Assembly (NCBI RefSeq): GCF_023347235.1 | Contig: NZ_CP094467.1 | Span: forward strand, 1,674,001-1,738,000 | Origin: Faecalibacterium sp. I4-1-79 | GTDB taxonomy: Bacteria > Bacillota > Clostridia > Oscillospirales > Ruminococcaceae | Direction: 5' to 3' | DNA: 64,000 nucleotides | Part shown: piece by piece, positions 32,224-41,820 of the stretch | Position numbering within the stretch: the first letter of the stretch is position 1 | Layout of the letters: each line of letters starts with the position of its first letter | The notes under the pieces: model-generated | Databases searched by the model: none | What the model was told of the DNA's origin: nothing | Seen by the model: the letters and a program-made list of their open reading frames with translations, nothing else | Position numbers and translations under genes: made by a program

Positions 32224-32970
32224 TCACAGGCGGCTGCCCAGATACGAAAGCCCTGCCGCCGCACCGCACAGCGGCAGCAGCACCACCATAGTCAGCAGAT
32301 ATTGTCCCAGCAGTGCCTGTACCCCGGGGCGGGCTTGTCCGCCGGGATGCCTGCGAAAAGAATAGGCGTGAATCCGGCTGCTGACCTGCAAAGCACAGGC
32401 TCCGAAAAAGCACAGACAGCCGCTTGCTGCTGCCGCCGGCAAGCCTGTCCACAGCAGCGCCAGAAGTACCGTTTTCCATCCGCCTGCGGCGCAAAGCTGT
32501 ACCATAAGCAACCCGCTGCCCAAACCGTACAACATCATGCTCCCAAAGATCATCACTGGCCCAAGGGCAGACAGCCCCAATACCAGAAACAGGCTGACCA
32601 CAAGGCCGAGAGCCAGATATTCCATGCCGAAAAGCTGTACGGTACCCTGCAAGCTGCCCGGTGCAAACAGCCCTTGCCATGCCTCCAGATAATACTGCAG
32701 CAGTTCTGCCTGCCGGGCATCGCATACGGCCTGCAATACACCGGCTGCCGTGCACCCCAGCAGAAAGGCCGCAGCCAGCAGCCAGCAATCCCGGGTGGCG
32801 TGCCGCTTTGACGGGATGCAGGGTTCTTTTTGCGGCAATTTCTCTACGGTTTCTGGTGCAGTTTCCGGTACAGTCGGCAGAGTGGGCTTCGCTTTCTGCA
32901 CTGGCAGGCTGACCGTCTGCGGCAGCAAAGACAAGGCTTTTTCCGGTTTAGTTTGTTCATAGATCCACAT
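32224..32970 (-). CDS. Polytopic membrane protein, possibly SpoIIM-like
   Basis: The 248-residue protein has a ~55-residue Pro/Thr-rich cytoplasmic start, then about five hydrophobic helices (CWLLAAAFLLGCTAAGVL; YLALGLVVSLFLVLG; VMIFGSMMLYGLGSGLL; VLLALLWTGLPAAAASG; LLTMVVLLPLCGAAAGLS). Helix spacing resembles SpoIIM/DUF95 proteins, part of the engulfment peptidoglycan-hydrolase complex, but no diagnostic motif settles it. ATG 32970 is preceded by AGAGGGG. If SpoIIM, the usual SpoIID/SpoIIP partners must be elsewhere. Confidence 0.5.
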   Translation of the reverse strand: MWIYEQTKPEKALSLLPQTVSLPVQKAKPTLPTVPETAPETVEKLPQKEPCIPSKRHATRDCWLLAAAFLLGCTAAGVLQAVCDARQAELLQYYLEAWQGLFAPGSLQGTVQLFGMEYLALGLVVSLFLVLGLSALGPVMIFGSMMLYGLGSGLLMVQLCAAGGWKTVLLALLWTGLPAAAASGCLCFFGACALQVSSRIHAYSFRRHPGGQARPGVQALLGQYLLTMVVLLPLCGAAAGLSYLGSRL

Positions 32971-33011
32971 ACGCTGTTTTCCCCTCTGATGTATTCGATT
33001 TGCCAGATTGA

Positions 33012-33410
33012 TCAACGAAGTGCATGCCTGCGGCTGCGCAGGGTGACGCCAAACAGCCCGCCAATGCAGCCGCAGAGCAGCACCGCCAGAATGCGGCACA
33101 CCACAGCAGACTCGGCGGCTGTGCCGTTCCATACAGCAGAAAGCACCAGCGGCACTGCCAGAAAGGTACTTTGAAGCAGTCCTGTCAACAGACCGCGCGC
33201 CTTTTTTCGGAACGCTGCCGCCAGTGCACACAGCAAACTGCCCATGCATACGGCTGTTGTGGCAAGTATCGGCACTACGCTGCCGGAGCAGCCCTGCCCG
33301 GCCATCAGCTGCGCAAAACCGGCCAAAGCTGCCGCTGTTACAGCTACCCCCAACACCCCGAAAAGCAGAAACGAAAGAAGTTCCGCCGGGAAACCTCGAG
33401 ATTCAGACAT
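33012..33410 (-). CDS. Small membrane protein (TIGR04086-like)
   Basis: This 132-residue protein has four hydrophobic helices (LLSFLLFGVLGVAVTAAALA; VVPILATTAVCMGSLLCAL; LLQSTFLAVPLVLSAVW; ILAVLLCGCIGGLFGV) and a basic tail. Size, topology and position beside yajC match the TIGR04086 family of Clostridia, of unknown function. ATG 33410 follows GGAGG by 9 nt, and that ribosome site lies within the hairpin between yajC and this gene. Confidence 0.7.
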   Translation of the reverse strand: MSESRGFPAELLSFLLFGVLGVAVTAAALAGFAQLMAGQGCSGSVVPILATTAVCMGSLLCALAAAFRKKARGLLTGLLQSTFLAVPLVLSAVWNGTAAESAVVCRILAVLLCGCIGGLFGVTLRSRRHALR

Positions 33411-33417
33411 AACAAAA

Positions 33418-33452
33418 CCGCCTCCCTGCACATAGTCTATGCAGGGAGGCGG
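33418..33452 (-). terminator. Hairpin between yajC and the small membrane gene
   Basis: A 13-bp perfect stem (CCGCCTCCCTGCA 33418-33430 with 33440-33452), 9-nt loop. On the minus strand TTTTGTT follows, making it a terminator or attenuator. The downstream gene's ribosome site is part of the stem. Confidence 0.8.
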
Positions 33453-33476
33453 TTCATGTATGCACGGTGTAAACGC

Positions 33477-33794
33477 TTACTTCTTGTCGGCAGGAGCCTT
33501 GTCCATGTTCAGCTTTTCGACCGAAGAGATAGCAGACTTGGTGAAGCGGATCTTCACGCGGTCAGCGCCGGTCTCCAGAACAAAAGTGTCGTCCTTGATG
33601 GCGACAACGCGGCCAATGACACCGCCGATGGTGGTGACCTGATCGCCGATCTCCAGACTGCTGCGCATAGCGGCATCCTTCTTTTCCTGCTTCTTCTGGG
33701 GACGGTAAATCATGAAGTACAGCAGGACCAGCATCAGTGCCAGCGTGAAGAACAGGCTGATATAGCCTTCGGACGTGGTAGTCAGAAATTGCAT
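33477..33794 (-). CDS. yajC: Preprotein translocase accessory subunit YajC
   Basis: The 105-residue YajC has one membrane helix (LFFTLALMLVLLYFMIY) followed by RPQKKQEKK and a soluble domain SLEIGDQVTTIGGVIGRVV typical of the family. It associates with SecDF in the membrane. The ATG at 33794 is 9-10 nt after AGGAG; an in-frame TTG at 33800 is a poorer choice. It has its own strong promoter downstream of tgt. Confidence 0.95.
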   Translation of the reverse strand: MQFLTTTSEGYISLFFTLALMLVLLYFMIYRPQKKQEKKDAAMRSSLEIGDQVTTIGGVIGRVVAIKDDTFVLETGADRVKIRFTKSAISSVEKLNMDKAPADKK

Positions 33795-33829
33795 GGGCAA
33801 AATCTCCTCTCAAAAATTCAGATAATGCT

Positions 33830-33858
33830 ATTATACCCTCTTATCAGCCTTGTTGCAA
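33830..33858 (-). promoter_or_regulatory. Sigma-A promoter of yajC
   Basis: Minus strand TTGCAA (33858-33853), 17 nt, perfect TATAAT (33835-33830), about 36 nt before the start. Confidence 0.82.
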
Positions 33859-33867
33859 GGCTAAAGT

Positions 33868-35079
<1,212 letters not shown>

Positions 35080-35189
35080 TTATCAGAATGATCACAGCAG
35101 CGGTCTGCCGTAATTGTAAAGGGAGCGGCGGATGCAGATCGCATCCTTACCTTTCACATATAAATATCGCAAAAAACGCGAATTTTGTA

Positions 35190-36218
35190 TCAGACTATCA
35201 GCATAGCATCGCCAAAAGAGAAGAAGCGGTACTTCTCTGTCACGGCTACCTCATAGGCGTGCATAGTCTTTTCGTAGCCGTACAGAGCGGACACCAGCAT
35301 GATCAGGGTGCTCTCCGGCAGATGGAAGTTGGTGATCAGACCGTCGATGCAGTTGAACTTCACCCCCGGGTACAGGAAGATGGAGGTGTTGCCGCTGCAA
35401 GCTTTGATCTCGCCATACTTGGCAGCGGCAGCCTCCAGCGTGCGGCAGCTGGTAGTGCCCACGGCGATGACCCGGTGGCCTGCGACCTTGGTCTCGCGGA
35501 TGCGGCGGGCGGTCTCCTCGCTGATGGAGTACCACTCGCTGTGCATCTTGTGGTCGCTGATCTCGTCCTCCTGCACAGGGCGGAAGGTGCCCAGACCAAC
35601 GTGCAGTGTGACCTCGGCAATGCCGACGCCCATAGCGCGGAGGGTGTCCATCAGCTCCGGGGTAAAGTGCAGCCCGGCGGTGGGAGCAGCCGCGCTGCCC
35701 AGCTCCTTGGCGTAGACGGTCTGATACTGGCTCTGATCCTCCAGCTGCTTTGTGATGTAGGGCGGCAGCGGCATCTTGCCAAATTCATCCAGCTTTTCAT
35801 AAAGCGTTTCGGTATCATAATAGAATGTAACGTACTTGTTGCCGTCCTCCATGGTCTCGTCCACCACAGCGGTCAGACTGCCGTCGCCAAAGCTCACCTT
35901 TGTGCCGGACTGCATCCGCTTGCCGGGCTTTGCCAGGCACTCCCACTGGTCGCCCTTCACCTGCCGCAGCAGCAACAGCTCACACACGGCACCGGTAGGC
36001 TGCTTGACGCCCACGATGCGGGCGGGCAGCACCTTGGAATTGTTTACCACCAAAAGATCCCCCGGCTCCAGAAATTCCGGCAGGTCGCGGAACACCTTGT
36101 GCTGGATGCTGTCGTCCTTTTGGCTTAAAACCATCAGCCGCGCCGCATCCCGCGGGGCTGCGGGCTCCTGTGCAATGAGCTCTTTGGGTAAATCATACCA
36201 AAAATCTTTTTTTAACAT
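35190..36218 (-). CDS. queA: S-adenosylmethionine:tRNA ribosyltransferase-isomerase
   Basis: QueA adds the epoxycyclopentane ring to preQ1-tRNA. The 342-residue protein starts with DFWYDLPKELIAQEP and has ARLMVL, RIGVKQ-like loop ILPARIVGVKQP, AAPTAGLHFTPELM and CIDGLITNFHLPESTLIMLV, all family blocks. Start at 36218 is by homology; an ATG three codons earlier (36227) sits closer to the AAAGG site and is an alternative. It has a strong own promoter. Confidence 0.95.
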   Translation of the reverse strand: MLKKDFWYDLPKELIAQEPAAPRDAARLMVLSQKDDSIQHKVFRDLPEFLEPGDLLVVNNSKVLPARIVGVKQPTGAVCELLLLRQVKGDQWECLAKPGKRMQSGTKVSFGDGSLTAVVDETMEDGNKYVTFYYDTETLYEKLDEFGKMPLPPYITKQLEDQSQYQTVYAKELGSAAAPTAGLHFTPELMDTLRAMGVGIAEVTLHVGLGTFRPVQEDEISDHKMHSEWYSISEETARRIRETKVAGHRVIAVGTTSCRTLEAAAAKYGEIKACSGNTSIFLYPGVKFNCIDGLITNFHLPESTLIMLVSALYGYEKTMHAYEVAVTEKYRFFSFGDAMLIV

Positions 36219-36294
36219 AGTGTGCATTTGCCTTTCCGATGATTGACACGGACAACGTATCAATGATATCATAGAATCTGTATAAACAGTATCT

Positions 36295-36323
36295 ATTATA
36301 TTGCATCGCTGTCCGGTTTGCAA
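36295..36323 (-). promoter_or_regulatory. queA promoter sharing a palindromic -35 with asd
   Basis: Minus strand TTGCAA (36323-36318), 17 nt, TATAAT (36300-36295). Because TTGCAA is self-complementary, the same hexamer can serve as -35 rightward, with TACTAA (36340-36345) as a weak asd -10 at 16 nt. Confidence 0.75.
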
Positions 36324-36383
36324 GCCGTGTTCTTCGCAATACTAAGATTTGCTGTTTGTTTTTTGAAAGGAAAGGTGCTGGAA

Positions 36384-37466
36384 ATGGAAAGACAGTATAA
36401 AGTGGGTATCGTAGGCGCAACTGGCATGGTGGGTCAGCGTTTTGTGACTCTGCTGGAAAATCATCCCTGGTTCAAGCTGACCGTACTGGCCGCATCCGGT
36501 CGCAGTGCGGGCAAGAGCTATGAGGATGCAGTAGGATCCCGCTGGGCCATGACCACTCCCATGCCGGAGAGCGTGAAGAAGATGACCGTTCTGGACGCTT
36601 CCAAGGTGGAGGAAGTGGCTTCACAGGTGGATTTTGTTTTCTGCGCTGTCAATATGCCCAAGGACGAGATCAAGGCACTGGAGGAAGCATACGCCAAGGC
36701 TGAGTGCCCGGTGGTCTCCAACAACAGTGCCCATCGTTTCACCCCGGATGTTCCCATGGTGGTGCCCGAGATCAACGCCGACCATATCGAGATCATTCCC
36801 GCCCAGCGCAAGCGTCTGGGTACCAAGCGCGGCTTCATCGCGGTCAAGTCCAATTGCAGCCTGCAGAGCTATGTACCCGCTCTGCATCCCCTGATGAAGG
36901 ACTTTGGCGTGAGCAAGGCGCTGGTGTGCACCTATCAGGCCATTTCCGGCGCAGGCAAGACCTTTGACCGGATGCCTGAGATCGTGGACAACGTGATCCC
37001 CTACATCGGCGGCGAGGAGGAAAAGAGCGAGCGCGAGCCACTGAAGCTGTGGGGCCACATCGAGGGTGACCAGATCGTCAATGCCGAGAAGCCGGTCATC
37101 ACTGCACAGTGCTTCCGCGTGCCTGTTTCGGACGGCCACACTGCAGCCGTGTTTGTAAGCTTTGACAAAAAGCCCACCAAGGAGCAGATGCTGGAAGCAT
37201 GGGCAAACTTCCGCGGTCCCGCACAGGAGCTGAACCTGCCCAGTGCACCCAAGCAGTTCCTGCACTACTTTACTGAGCCCGATCGTCCGCAGCCCAAGCT
37301 GGACCGCAACACTGAGAACGGCATGGCTGTGTGCATCGGCCGTCTGCGGGAGGATACCCTGTTTGACTACAAGTTTGCCTGCATGAGCCACAACACCCTG
37401 CGCGGTGCTGCCGGCGGTGCTGTGCTGCTGGCCGAGCTGCTGGCAGCAAAGGGCTATATGGACTAA
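36384..37466 (+). CDS. asd: Aspartate-semialdehyde dehydrogenase (archaeal/fungal-type)
   Basis: Asd makes aspartate semialdehyde for lysine, threonine and methionine. The 360-residue protein has VGIVGATGMVGQRF (NADP site), active-site Cys in AVKSNCSLQSY and C-terminal SDGHTAAVFVS with the catalytic His. The SNCSLQ form and YQAISGAGKTF are those of the archaeal/yeast-type enzyme rather than the E. coli type. ATG 36384 follows AAAGGAAAGG. It leads asd-dapA-dapB. Confidence 0.95.
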   Translation: MERQYKVGIVGATGMVGQRFVTLLENHPWFKLTVLAASGRSAGKSYEDAVGSRWAMTTPMPESVKKMTVLDASKVEEVASQVDFVFCAVNMPKDEIKALEEAYAKAECPVVSNNSAHRFTPDVPMVVPEINADHIEIIPAQRKRLGTKRGFIAVKSNCSLQSYVPALHPLMKDFGVSKALVCTYQAISGAGKTFDRMPEIVDNVIPYIGGEEEKSEREPLKLWGHIEGDQIVNAEKPVITAQCFRVPVSDGHTAAVFVSFDKKPTKEQMLEAWANFRGPAQELNLPSAPKQFLHYFTEPDRPQPKLDRNTENGMAVCIGRLREDTLFDYKFACMSHNTLRGAAGGAVLLAELLAAKGYMD

Positions 37467-37510
37467 TGCCTGAATTTTTGCGCGATACACGCAGCAAAGG
37501 AGTTTTTACT

Positions 37511-38404
37511 ATGAAGAAGCCTGTCTTTACCGGTGCGGGTGTTGCCATCATCACCCCGATGTACGAGGACGGAAGCATCAACTTTGACGAGCTGGGCCGC
37601 ATTATCGAGGATCAGATCGCCCGCCACACTGATGCCATCATCATCTGCGGCACCACCGGCGAGTGCTCTACCATGACCGATGAGGAGCAGCTGGCCGCCA
37701 TCAAGTTCGCCGTGGATACGGTCAATCACCGCGTACCGGTCATTGCCGGTGCCGGTTCGAACGATACCGACCACGGCTGCGCACTGGCAGCAAAGTCTGC
37801 TGCCTGCGGTGCCGATGCCCTGCTGATGGTCACCCCCTACTACAACAAGACCTCGCAGGCCGGTCTGGTGGCGCACTTTACCGCCATGGCTGAGGCCGGC
37901 GGCATCCCGGTCATCCTGTACAATGTGCCCTCCCGCACGGGTCTGAACATTGCACCCGAGACCGCTCTGGAGCTGAGCAAGCACCCGCTCATCAACGGCA
38001 TCAAGGAGGCCTCCGGCAACATCTCTCAGGTGGCCAAGGTGGCTGCACTGTGCGGTGATGCGCTGAATATCTACTCCGGCAATGACGATCAGGTGGTTCC
38101 CCTGCTGGCACTGGGCGGCAAGGGCGTTATCAGCGTGGTGTCCAATGTTGCGCCGGAGCTGGTGCATAACTGCTGCCAGGCTTTCTTTGACGGCGACACC
38201 GCCAAGGCCTGCGCTTTGCAGCTGGAAATGCTGCCGCTGGAGGAGGCTCTGTTCTGCGAGGTGAACCCCATTCCGGTCAAGTACGCCATGAACGTGCTGG
38301 GCTGGAACGCAGGCGAATGCCGTCTGCCGCTGGTAGAACCCAGCGATGCCCACAAGGCAAAGATCGAGCAGGCTTTGCAGGCTGCTGGTCTGATCAAGGA
38401 ATAA
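37511..38404 (+). CDS. dapA: 4-hydroxy-tetrahydrodipicolinate synthase
   Basis: DapA condenses aspartate semialdehyde with pyruvate, the first committed lysine/DAP step. The 297-residue TIM barrel shows CGTTGECSTMTDEE, the Tyr of LYNVPSRTG and the Schiff-base Lys in GIKEASGN. ATG 37511 follows AAAGGAG; 44 nt separate it from asd. Confidence 0.96.
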   Translation: MKKPVFTGAGVAIITPMYEDGSINFDELGRIIEDQIARHTDAIIICGTTGECSTMTDEEQLAAIKFAVDTVNHRVPVIAGAGSNDTDHGCALAAKSAACGADALLMVTPYYNKTSQAGLVAHFTAMAEAGGIPVILYNVPSRTGLNIAPETALELSKHPLINGIKEASGNISQVAKVAALCGDALNIYSGNDDQVVPLLALGGKGVISVVSNVAPELVHNCCQAFFDGDTAKACALQLEMLPLEEALFCEVNPIPVKYAMNVLGWNAGECRLPLVEPSDAHKAKIEQALQAAGLIKE

Positions 38405-38414
38405 AAAGCGTACA

Positions 38415-38448
38415 GAATGCCCGGGAATTTTCAGCTTCCGGGCATTCT
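38415..38448 (+). terminator. Hairpin between dapA and dapB
   Basis: AGAATGCCCGGGAA pairs with TTCCGGGCATTCT with one bulged G. No T-run follows, so it is an attenuating or transcript-stabilising hairpin more than a full stop. Confidence 0.6.
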
Positions 38449-38476
38449 GCCATATTATAGAAACGAGGAAACAACA

Positions 38477-39235
38477 ATGACAGAGATCGTGATTCAAGGC
38501 ATTGGCGGCCGCATGGGCCATGTGCTGTGCGATATGATCGCACAGCGGGAGGACTGCCGTGTGGTGGCCGGTATCGATATGAAGGACGGTGAACAGAACG
38601 GTATCCCGGTCTACGACAGTCTGGAAAAGCTGAACGGCAAAGGCGATGTGATCATCGACTTCAGTTCTCCTGCTGCGGTGGAAAAGGCACTGCCCTACTG
38701 CCAGACCCACAAGCTGCCCATCGTAGTGTGCACCACCGGCCTTTCAGAGGAGTTGCAGCTGAAGGTAGTACAGCTGTCCCGCAGCGTTCCGGTGTTCAAG
38801 AGCGCCAATATGTCCATGGGCATCAACGTGCTGGCTGAGCTGTGCAAGCGTGCCTCTGCCGTGCTGGGCATCAACTATGATATCGAGATCGTGGAGCAGC
38901 ATCACCACAACAAGCTGGATGCTCCCAGCGGAACGGCGCTGATGCTGGCTGATGCCATCAACGAGGAAAATGACGGCGCGTATCATTATGTGTACGACCG
39001 CTCCTCCGTGCGCCAGAAGCGCGACCCGAAGGAGATCGGCATCAGCTCTGTGCGCGGCGGCAGCATCGTGGGCGACCACGAGGTGCTGTTCTGCGGCCCG
39101 GACGAGGTAATCACCCTGCGGCACACCGCCTACTCCCGCAGCATCTTTGCCAACGGCGCAGTGAATGCTGCGGTCTATCTGGCAAAGAAGGAGCCGGGCC
39201 TGTATGATATGGGCGACCTGATCGCCGCCCTCTGA
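38477..39235 (+). CDS. dapB: 4-hydroxy-tetrahydrodipicolinate reductase
   Basis: DapB reduces the DapA product. The 252-residue enzyme has IQGIGGRMGHVL (nucleotide site), the conserved EQHHHNKLDAPSGTA substrate motif and RGGSIVGDHEVLF. GAGGAA precedes the start. The order asd-dapA-dapB matches a lysine/cell-wall DAP operon. Confidence 0.96.
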   Translation: MTEIVIQGIGGRMGHVLCDMIAQREDCRVVAGIDMKDGEQNGIPVYDSLEKLNGKGDVIIDFSSPAAVEKALPYCQTHKLPIVVCTTGLSEELQLKVVQLSRSVPVFKSANMSMGINVLAELCKRASAVLGINYDIEIVEQHHHNKLDAPSGTALMLADAINEENDGAYHYVYDRSSVRQKRDPKEIGISSVRGGSIVGDHEVLFCGPDEVITLRHTAYSRSIFANGAVNAAVYLAKKEPGLYDMGDLIAAL

Positions 39236-39277
39236 GAAATAAACTGCCCCGGCATACGCCGGGAGAAAAGGTGAACG

Positions 39278-40570
39278 ATGAAGCAGGAGCCTTTAAAGCG
39301 GCGGCGTCCGGCTGCCCGTAAGCGTGGTCGAAAGCAAACGCTCCGGGCGGTGGTGCTGTCGGTTCTGACCGTAAGCGTGATCACTTTGTGTCTGGGAATC
39401 TGGACAAGACTGCCGGGAGAAGATGTACCGGTGGGTGGTATCGAGCCGCCGGAGGATGCGCTATCCCCTGTTTCATCCGTTGTGACCCCGGAGCCGGAGC
39501 CTGAACCGCAGCCTGTGGTGGAAACGATCAGGTTTTCTGCAACAGGAGACAACCTGATCCATGCTCCTATCTATAAACAGGCCGCCCGCCGAGCAGGCGA
39601 AGATGGAACGTACAGCTTTGATTACTGCTATGAACATATTGCGCCTTTCTATGCCGAGCAGGATGTGAACTGGATCAATCAGGAGACCCTTTGCAGCGAC
39701 ACCCTTGCACCCTCCACCTACCCATGCTTTTCCACCCCAGGTGACTGTGCGCGGGCACTGTACCGCGCCGGGGTGCGGGTGTTCAGCCTGTCCAACAACC
39801 ACACCTACGATAAGGGCGCGTCCGGCATTGCGGCTACACTGCAATTCTGGGAGTCCATGCCGGAGGATGTGGTCACCACCGGTCTGTGGCGCGGCGAAGA
39901 GGATTACGACCGCATCCCGCTGCAAACCGTCAACGGTGTGACCATCGCCTATCTCTCCTATACCGAACACACCAACGGCATCCGCCAGAACAAGAATATG
40001 ACAGCCAATGTCATCTACACCAGCCAGACTGATGTGATCGAGCGGCAGGTGCGCTTGGCACGCCAGCAGGCGGATTTTGTGGTGGTTGGGGTGCACTGGG
40101 GCGTAGAGGACAGCCACGCCATCGTGGACAGCCAACGCACACTGGCGCAGAATCTGGCAGACTGGGGTGCAGATGTCATTGTGGGCACCCACCCCCATGT
40201 ATTGCAGGATGCCCAGTGGCTGACCGCAGCGGACGGACGGCGAAGTTTTGTCGCCTTCTCGCTTGGGAACTTTCTCAGCACCCAGAACCGACCGGATCAG
40301 CTGGTGGGTGCCATCCTGACCTTGCAGCTGCAAAAGACCACCCAGCCAAACGGCTCAGTACAGTGTGAAGTACTTGCGCCGCAGCTGCACCCCACCGTGA
40401 CCCATTACGATGCCGGAAAATCCAATGTGCGCACCTATTTTTTAAGCGATTACACGCAGGAATTGGCGGCAGCGCATGGTGTGCGGGCAAATTATTCTGA
40501 TTTCAGCCTTGACAGGATACAAAAAATCGCGCAAAATAATATCAGCACATCCTTTTTAGCACTTACATAA
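39278..40570 (+). CDS. capA: CapA-family membrane-anchored metallophosphatase-like protein
   Basis: The 430-residue protein has a basic start, one membrane helix (AVVLSVLTVSVITLCLGIW), a Pro/Glu spacer and a CapA domain outside the cell. Motifs: FSATGDNLIH, NWINQETL, SLSNNHTYD, VGVHWGVED and VGTHPHVLQ, the metal-binding set of calcineurin-like CapA/PgsA. CapA acts in poly-glutamate capsule export in Bacillus, but no capBC is near, so the role here is open. Confidence 0.9.
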   Translation: MKQEPLKRRRPAARKRGRKQTLRAVVLSVLTVSVITLCLGIWTRLPGEDVPVGGIEPPEDALSPVSSVVTPEPEPEPQPVVETIRFSATGDNLIHAPIYKQAARRAGEDGTYSFDYCYEHIAPFYAEQDVNWINQETLCSDTLAPSTYPCFSTPGDCARALYRAGVRVFSLSNNHTYDKGASGIAATLQFWESMPEDVVTTGLWRGEEDYDRIPLQTVNGVTIAYLSYTEHTNGIRQNKNMTANVIYTSQTDVIERQVRLARQQADFVVVGVHWGVEDSHAIVDSQRTLAQNLADWGADVIVGTHPHVLQDAQWLTAADGRRSFVAFSLGNFLSTQNRPDQLVGAILTLQLQKTTQPNGSVQCEVLAPQLHPTVTHYDAGKSNVRTYFLSDYTQELAAAHGVRANYSDFSLDRIQKIAQNNISTSFLALT

Positions 40571-40625
40571 AAATGTGAAATGATTGAGCGTTGTCCGGCA
40601 ACCCGGGCAGAACGGAGGACTTTTT

Positions 40626-41093
40626 ATGTACGGAGTATCGAAGATCAATATCGAGACCGACCTGATGATGATCAGCGTGCAGGACGTGGCGTTCCGGGGC
40701 AACAGCCTGTCCCGGTATCTGGATATCTTTGCAGAAACCGGCGTGGTGGTGGATATGATCAGCCAGAGCGCTCCCCACGGCACTACCATTGATTTCAGCT
40801 TTACCGCATCCAGCAGCGATCTTCCGCTGGTGATGAAAGCAATCTCGGCGGCAAATCTGGACAAGGACGCCAAGGCTTCTCCCCTGATCAGTGTGGGCTA
40901 TTCCAAGCTGAATCTGTTCGGCGAGGATATGGTCACCAGCTGCGGTGTGGCTGCGCGGGCGCTGAATGCGCTGGCTATAGCCGGTATCGAGGTGCTGCTG
41001 ATCACCACCAGTGATCTGGATATCTCTCTGCTCGTCCACGCTGAAAACGAGGACGCCGCTTATGAGGCACTGAAAAAAGCATACGAGCTGTAA
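40626..41093 (+). CDS. Stand-alone tandem ACT-domain protein (aspartokinase regulatory-like)
   Basis: The 155-residue protein equals the regulatory half of aspartokinase without a kinase domain: first ACT (INIETDLMMISVQDVAFRGN...), second ACT (KLNLFGEDMVTSCGVAARAL ... VLLITTSDLDISLLV). Its catalytic N-terminus is absent and no frame upstream supplies it. Lying after asd-dapA-dapB, it may sense lysine or threonine or assemble with a kinase as a beta subunit. ATG 40626 follows GGAGG. Confidence 0.8.
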   Translation: MYGVSKINIETDLMMISVQDVAFRGNSLSRYLDIFAETGVVVDMISQSAPHGTTIDFSFTASSSDLPLVMKAISAANLDKDAKASPLISVGYSKLNLFGEDMVTSCGVAARALNALAIAGIEVLLITTSDLDISLLVHAENEDAAYEALKKAYEL

Positions 41094-41105
41094 CAGTAAT
41101 CAACC

Positions 41106-41144
41106 GGGGCCGAAGGGGCAGTTTCCCTTTCGGCCCTGTTTTTG
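41106..41144 (+). terminator. Rho-independent terminator after the ACT gene
   Basis: GGGCCG (41107-41112) pairs with CGGCCC (41131-41136), with AAGGG/CCCTT inside, followed by TGTTTTT. Confidence 0.85.
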
Positions 41145-41194
41145 CAGAATGCGCAGAAACAGGCAAAATTCCCTGCTGAAAGAAGGAAACCGGA

Positions 41195-41764
41195 ATGAAA
41201 GACCCCGCAACTCTTGTACATAGCGTCCGGCAGCGGCTGCTGGCACATTTTGAGAAAAGCGCGCCGTTTGCCCCGGAAGCCCCTGCAACGGAAGCTGCGC
41301 CTGCGGACAGCGGGCAGTTGCTCTATGCGCCGGTCACCGGACGCATCCGGGCACTGACCCGGATCAAGGACCCGGTGTTCTCCAGCGAGGTGTTGGGCAA
41401 GGGCTGCGCCATCGAGCCAAGCTGCGGCGAGGTGGTAGCACCCGCAGACGGCATCGTGAAAAAGATCGCCAAGACTCACCACGCTATCAGCCTGCTGTGC
41501 GACAACGGGTTGGAGGTACTGATTCATGTTGGCATGGACACCGTGGAGCTGAAGGGCAAAGGCTATGAGCTATTTGTACAGGCTGGCGATCATGTGCAGA
41601 AGGGACAGCTGCTTTTCCGGTTCGATCTGCAAGCCATCGCAGCGGCAGGCTACACGCTGACTACTCCGGTGATCGTGACCAACAGCAACCGGTTTGCACG
41701 GATAGAGCCTTTGCTCTCCGGTCGGGTAACTGCAGGGCAGCAGCTGCTGCGCGTCAAAATGTAA
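41195..41764 (+). CDS. PTS glucose-type EIIA protein
   Basis: The 189-residue soluble IIA has the glucose-family phosphorylation site LEVLIHVGMDTVELKG with the active His, the partner His in KTHHAISLL, and the AGDHVQKGQLLFRFD block. A ~45-residue Ala/Pro-rich N-terminal extension precedes the domain. No EIIB/IIC is adjacent, so it may phosphorylate a distant permease or act as a regulator. Confidence 0.92.
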   Translation: MKDPATLVHSVRQRLLAHFEKSAPFAPEAPATEAAPADSGQLLYAPVTGRIRALTRIKDPVFSSEVLGKGCAIEPSCGEVVAPADGIVKKIAKTHHAISLLCDNGLEVLIHVGMDTVELKGKGYELFVQAGDHVQKGQLLFRFDLQAIAAAGYTLTTPVIVTNSNRFARIEPLLSGRVTAGQQLLRVKM

Positions 41765-41767
41765 AAA

Positions 41768-41803
41768 ATGGGCCAGAAACGTCTGTGGACGTTTCTGGCC
41801 CAT
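41768..41803. terminator. Bidirectional terminator between EIIA and tyrS
   Basis: A 16-bp perfect stem (41768-41783 with 41788-41803) and 4-nt loop, with A-rich DNA on the left and TAAATTTTATAA on the right, separates convergent genes. Confidence 0.88.
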
Positions 41804-41820
41804 AAATTTTATAATGCTTT

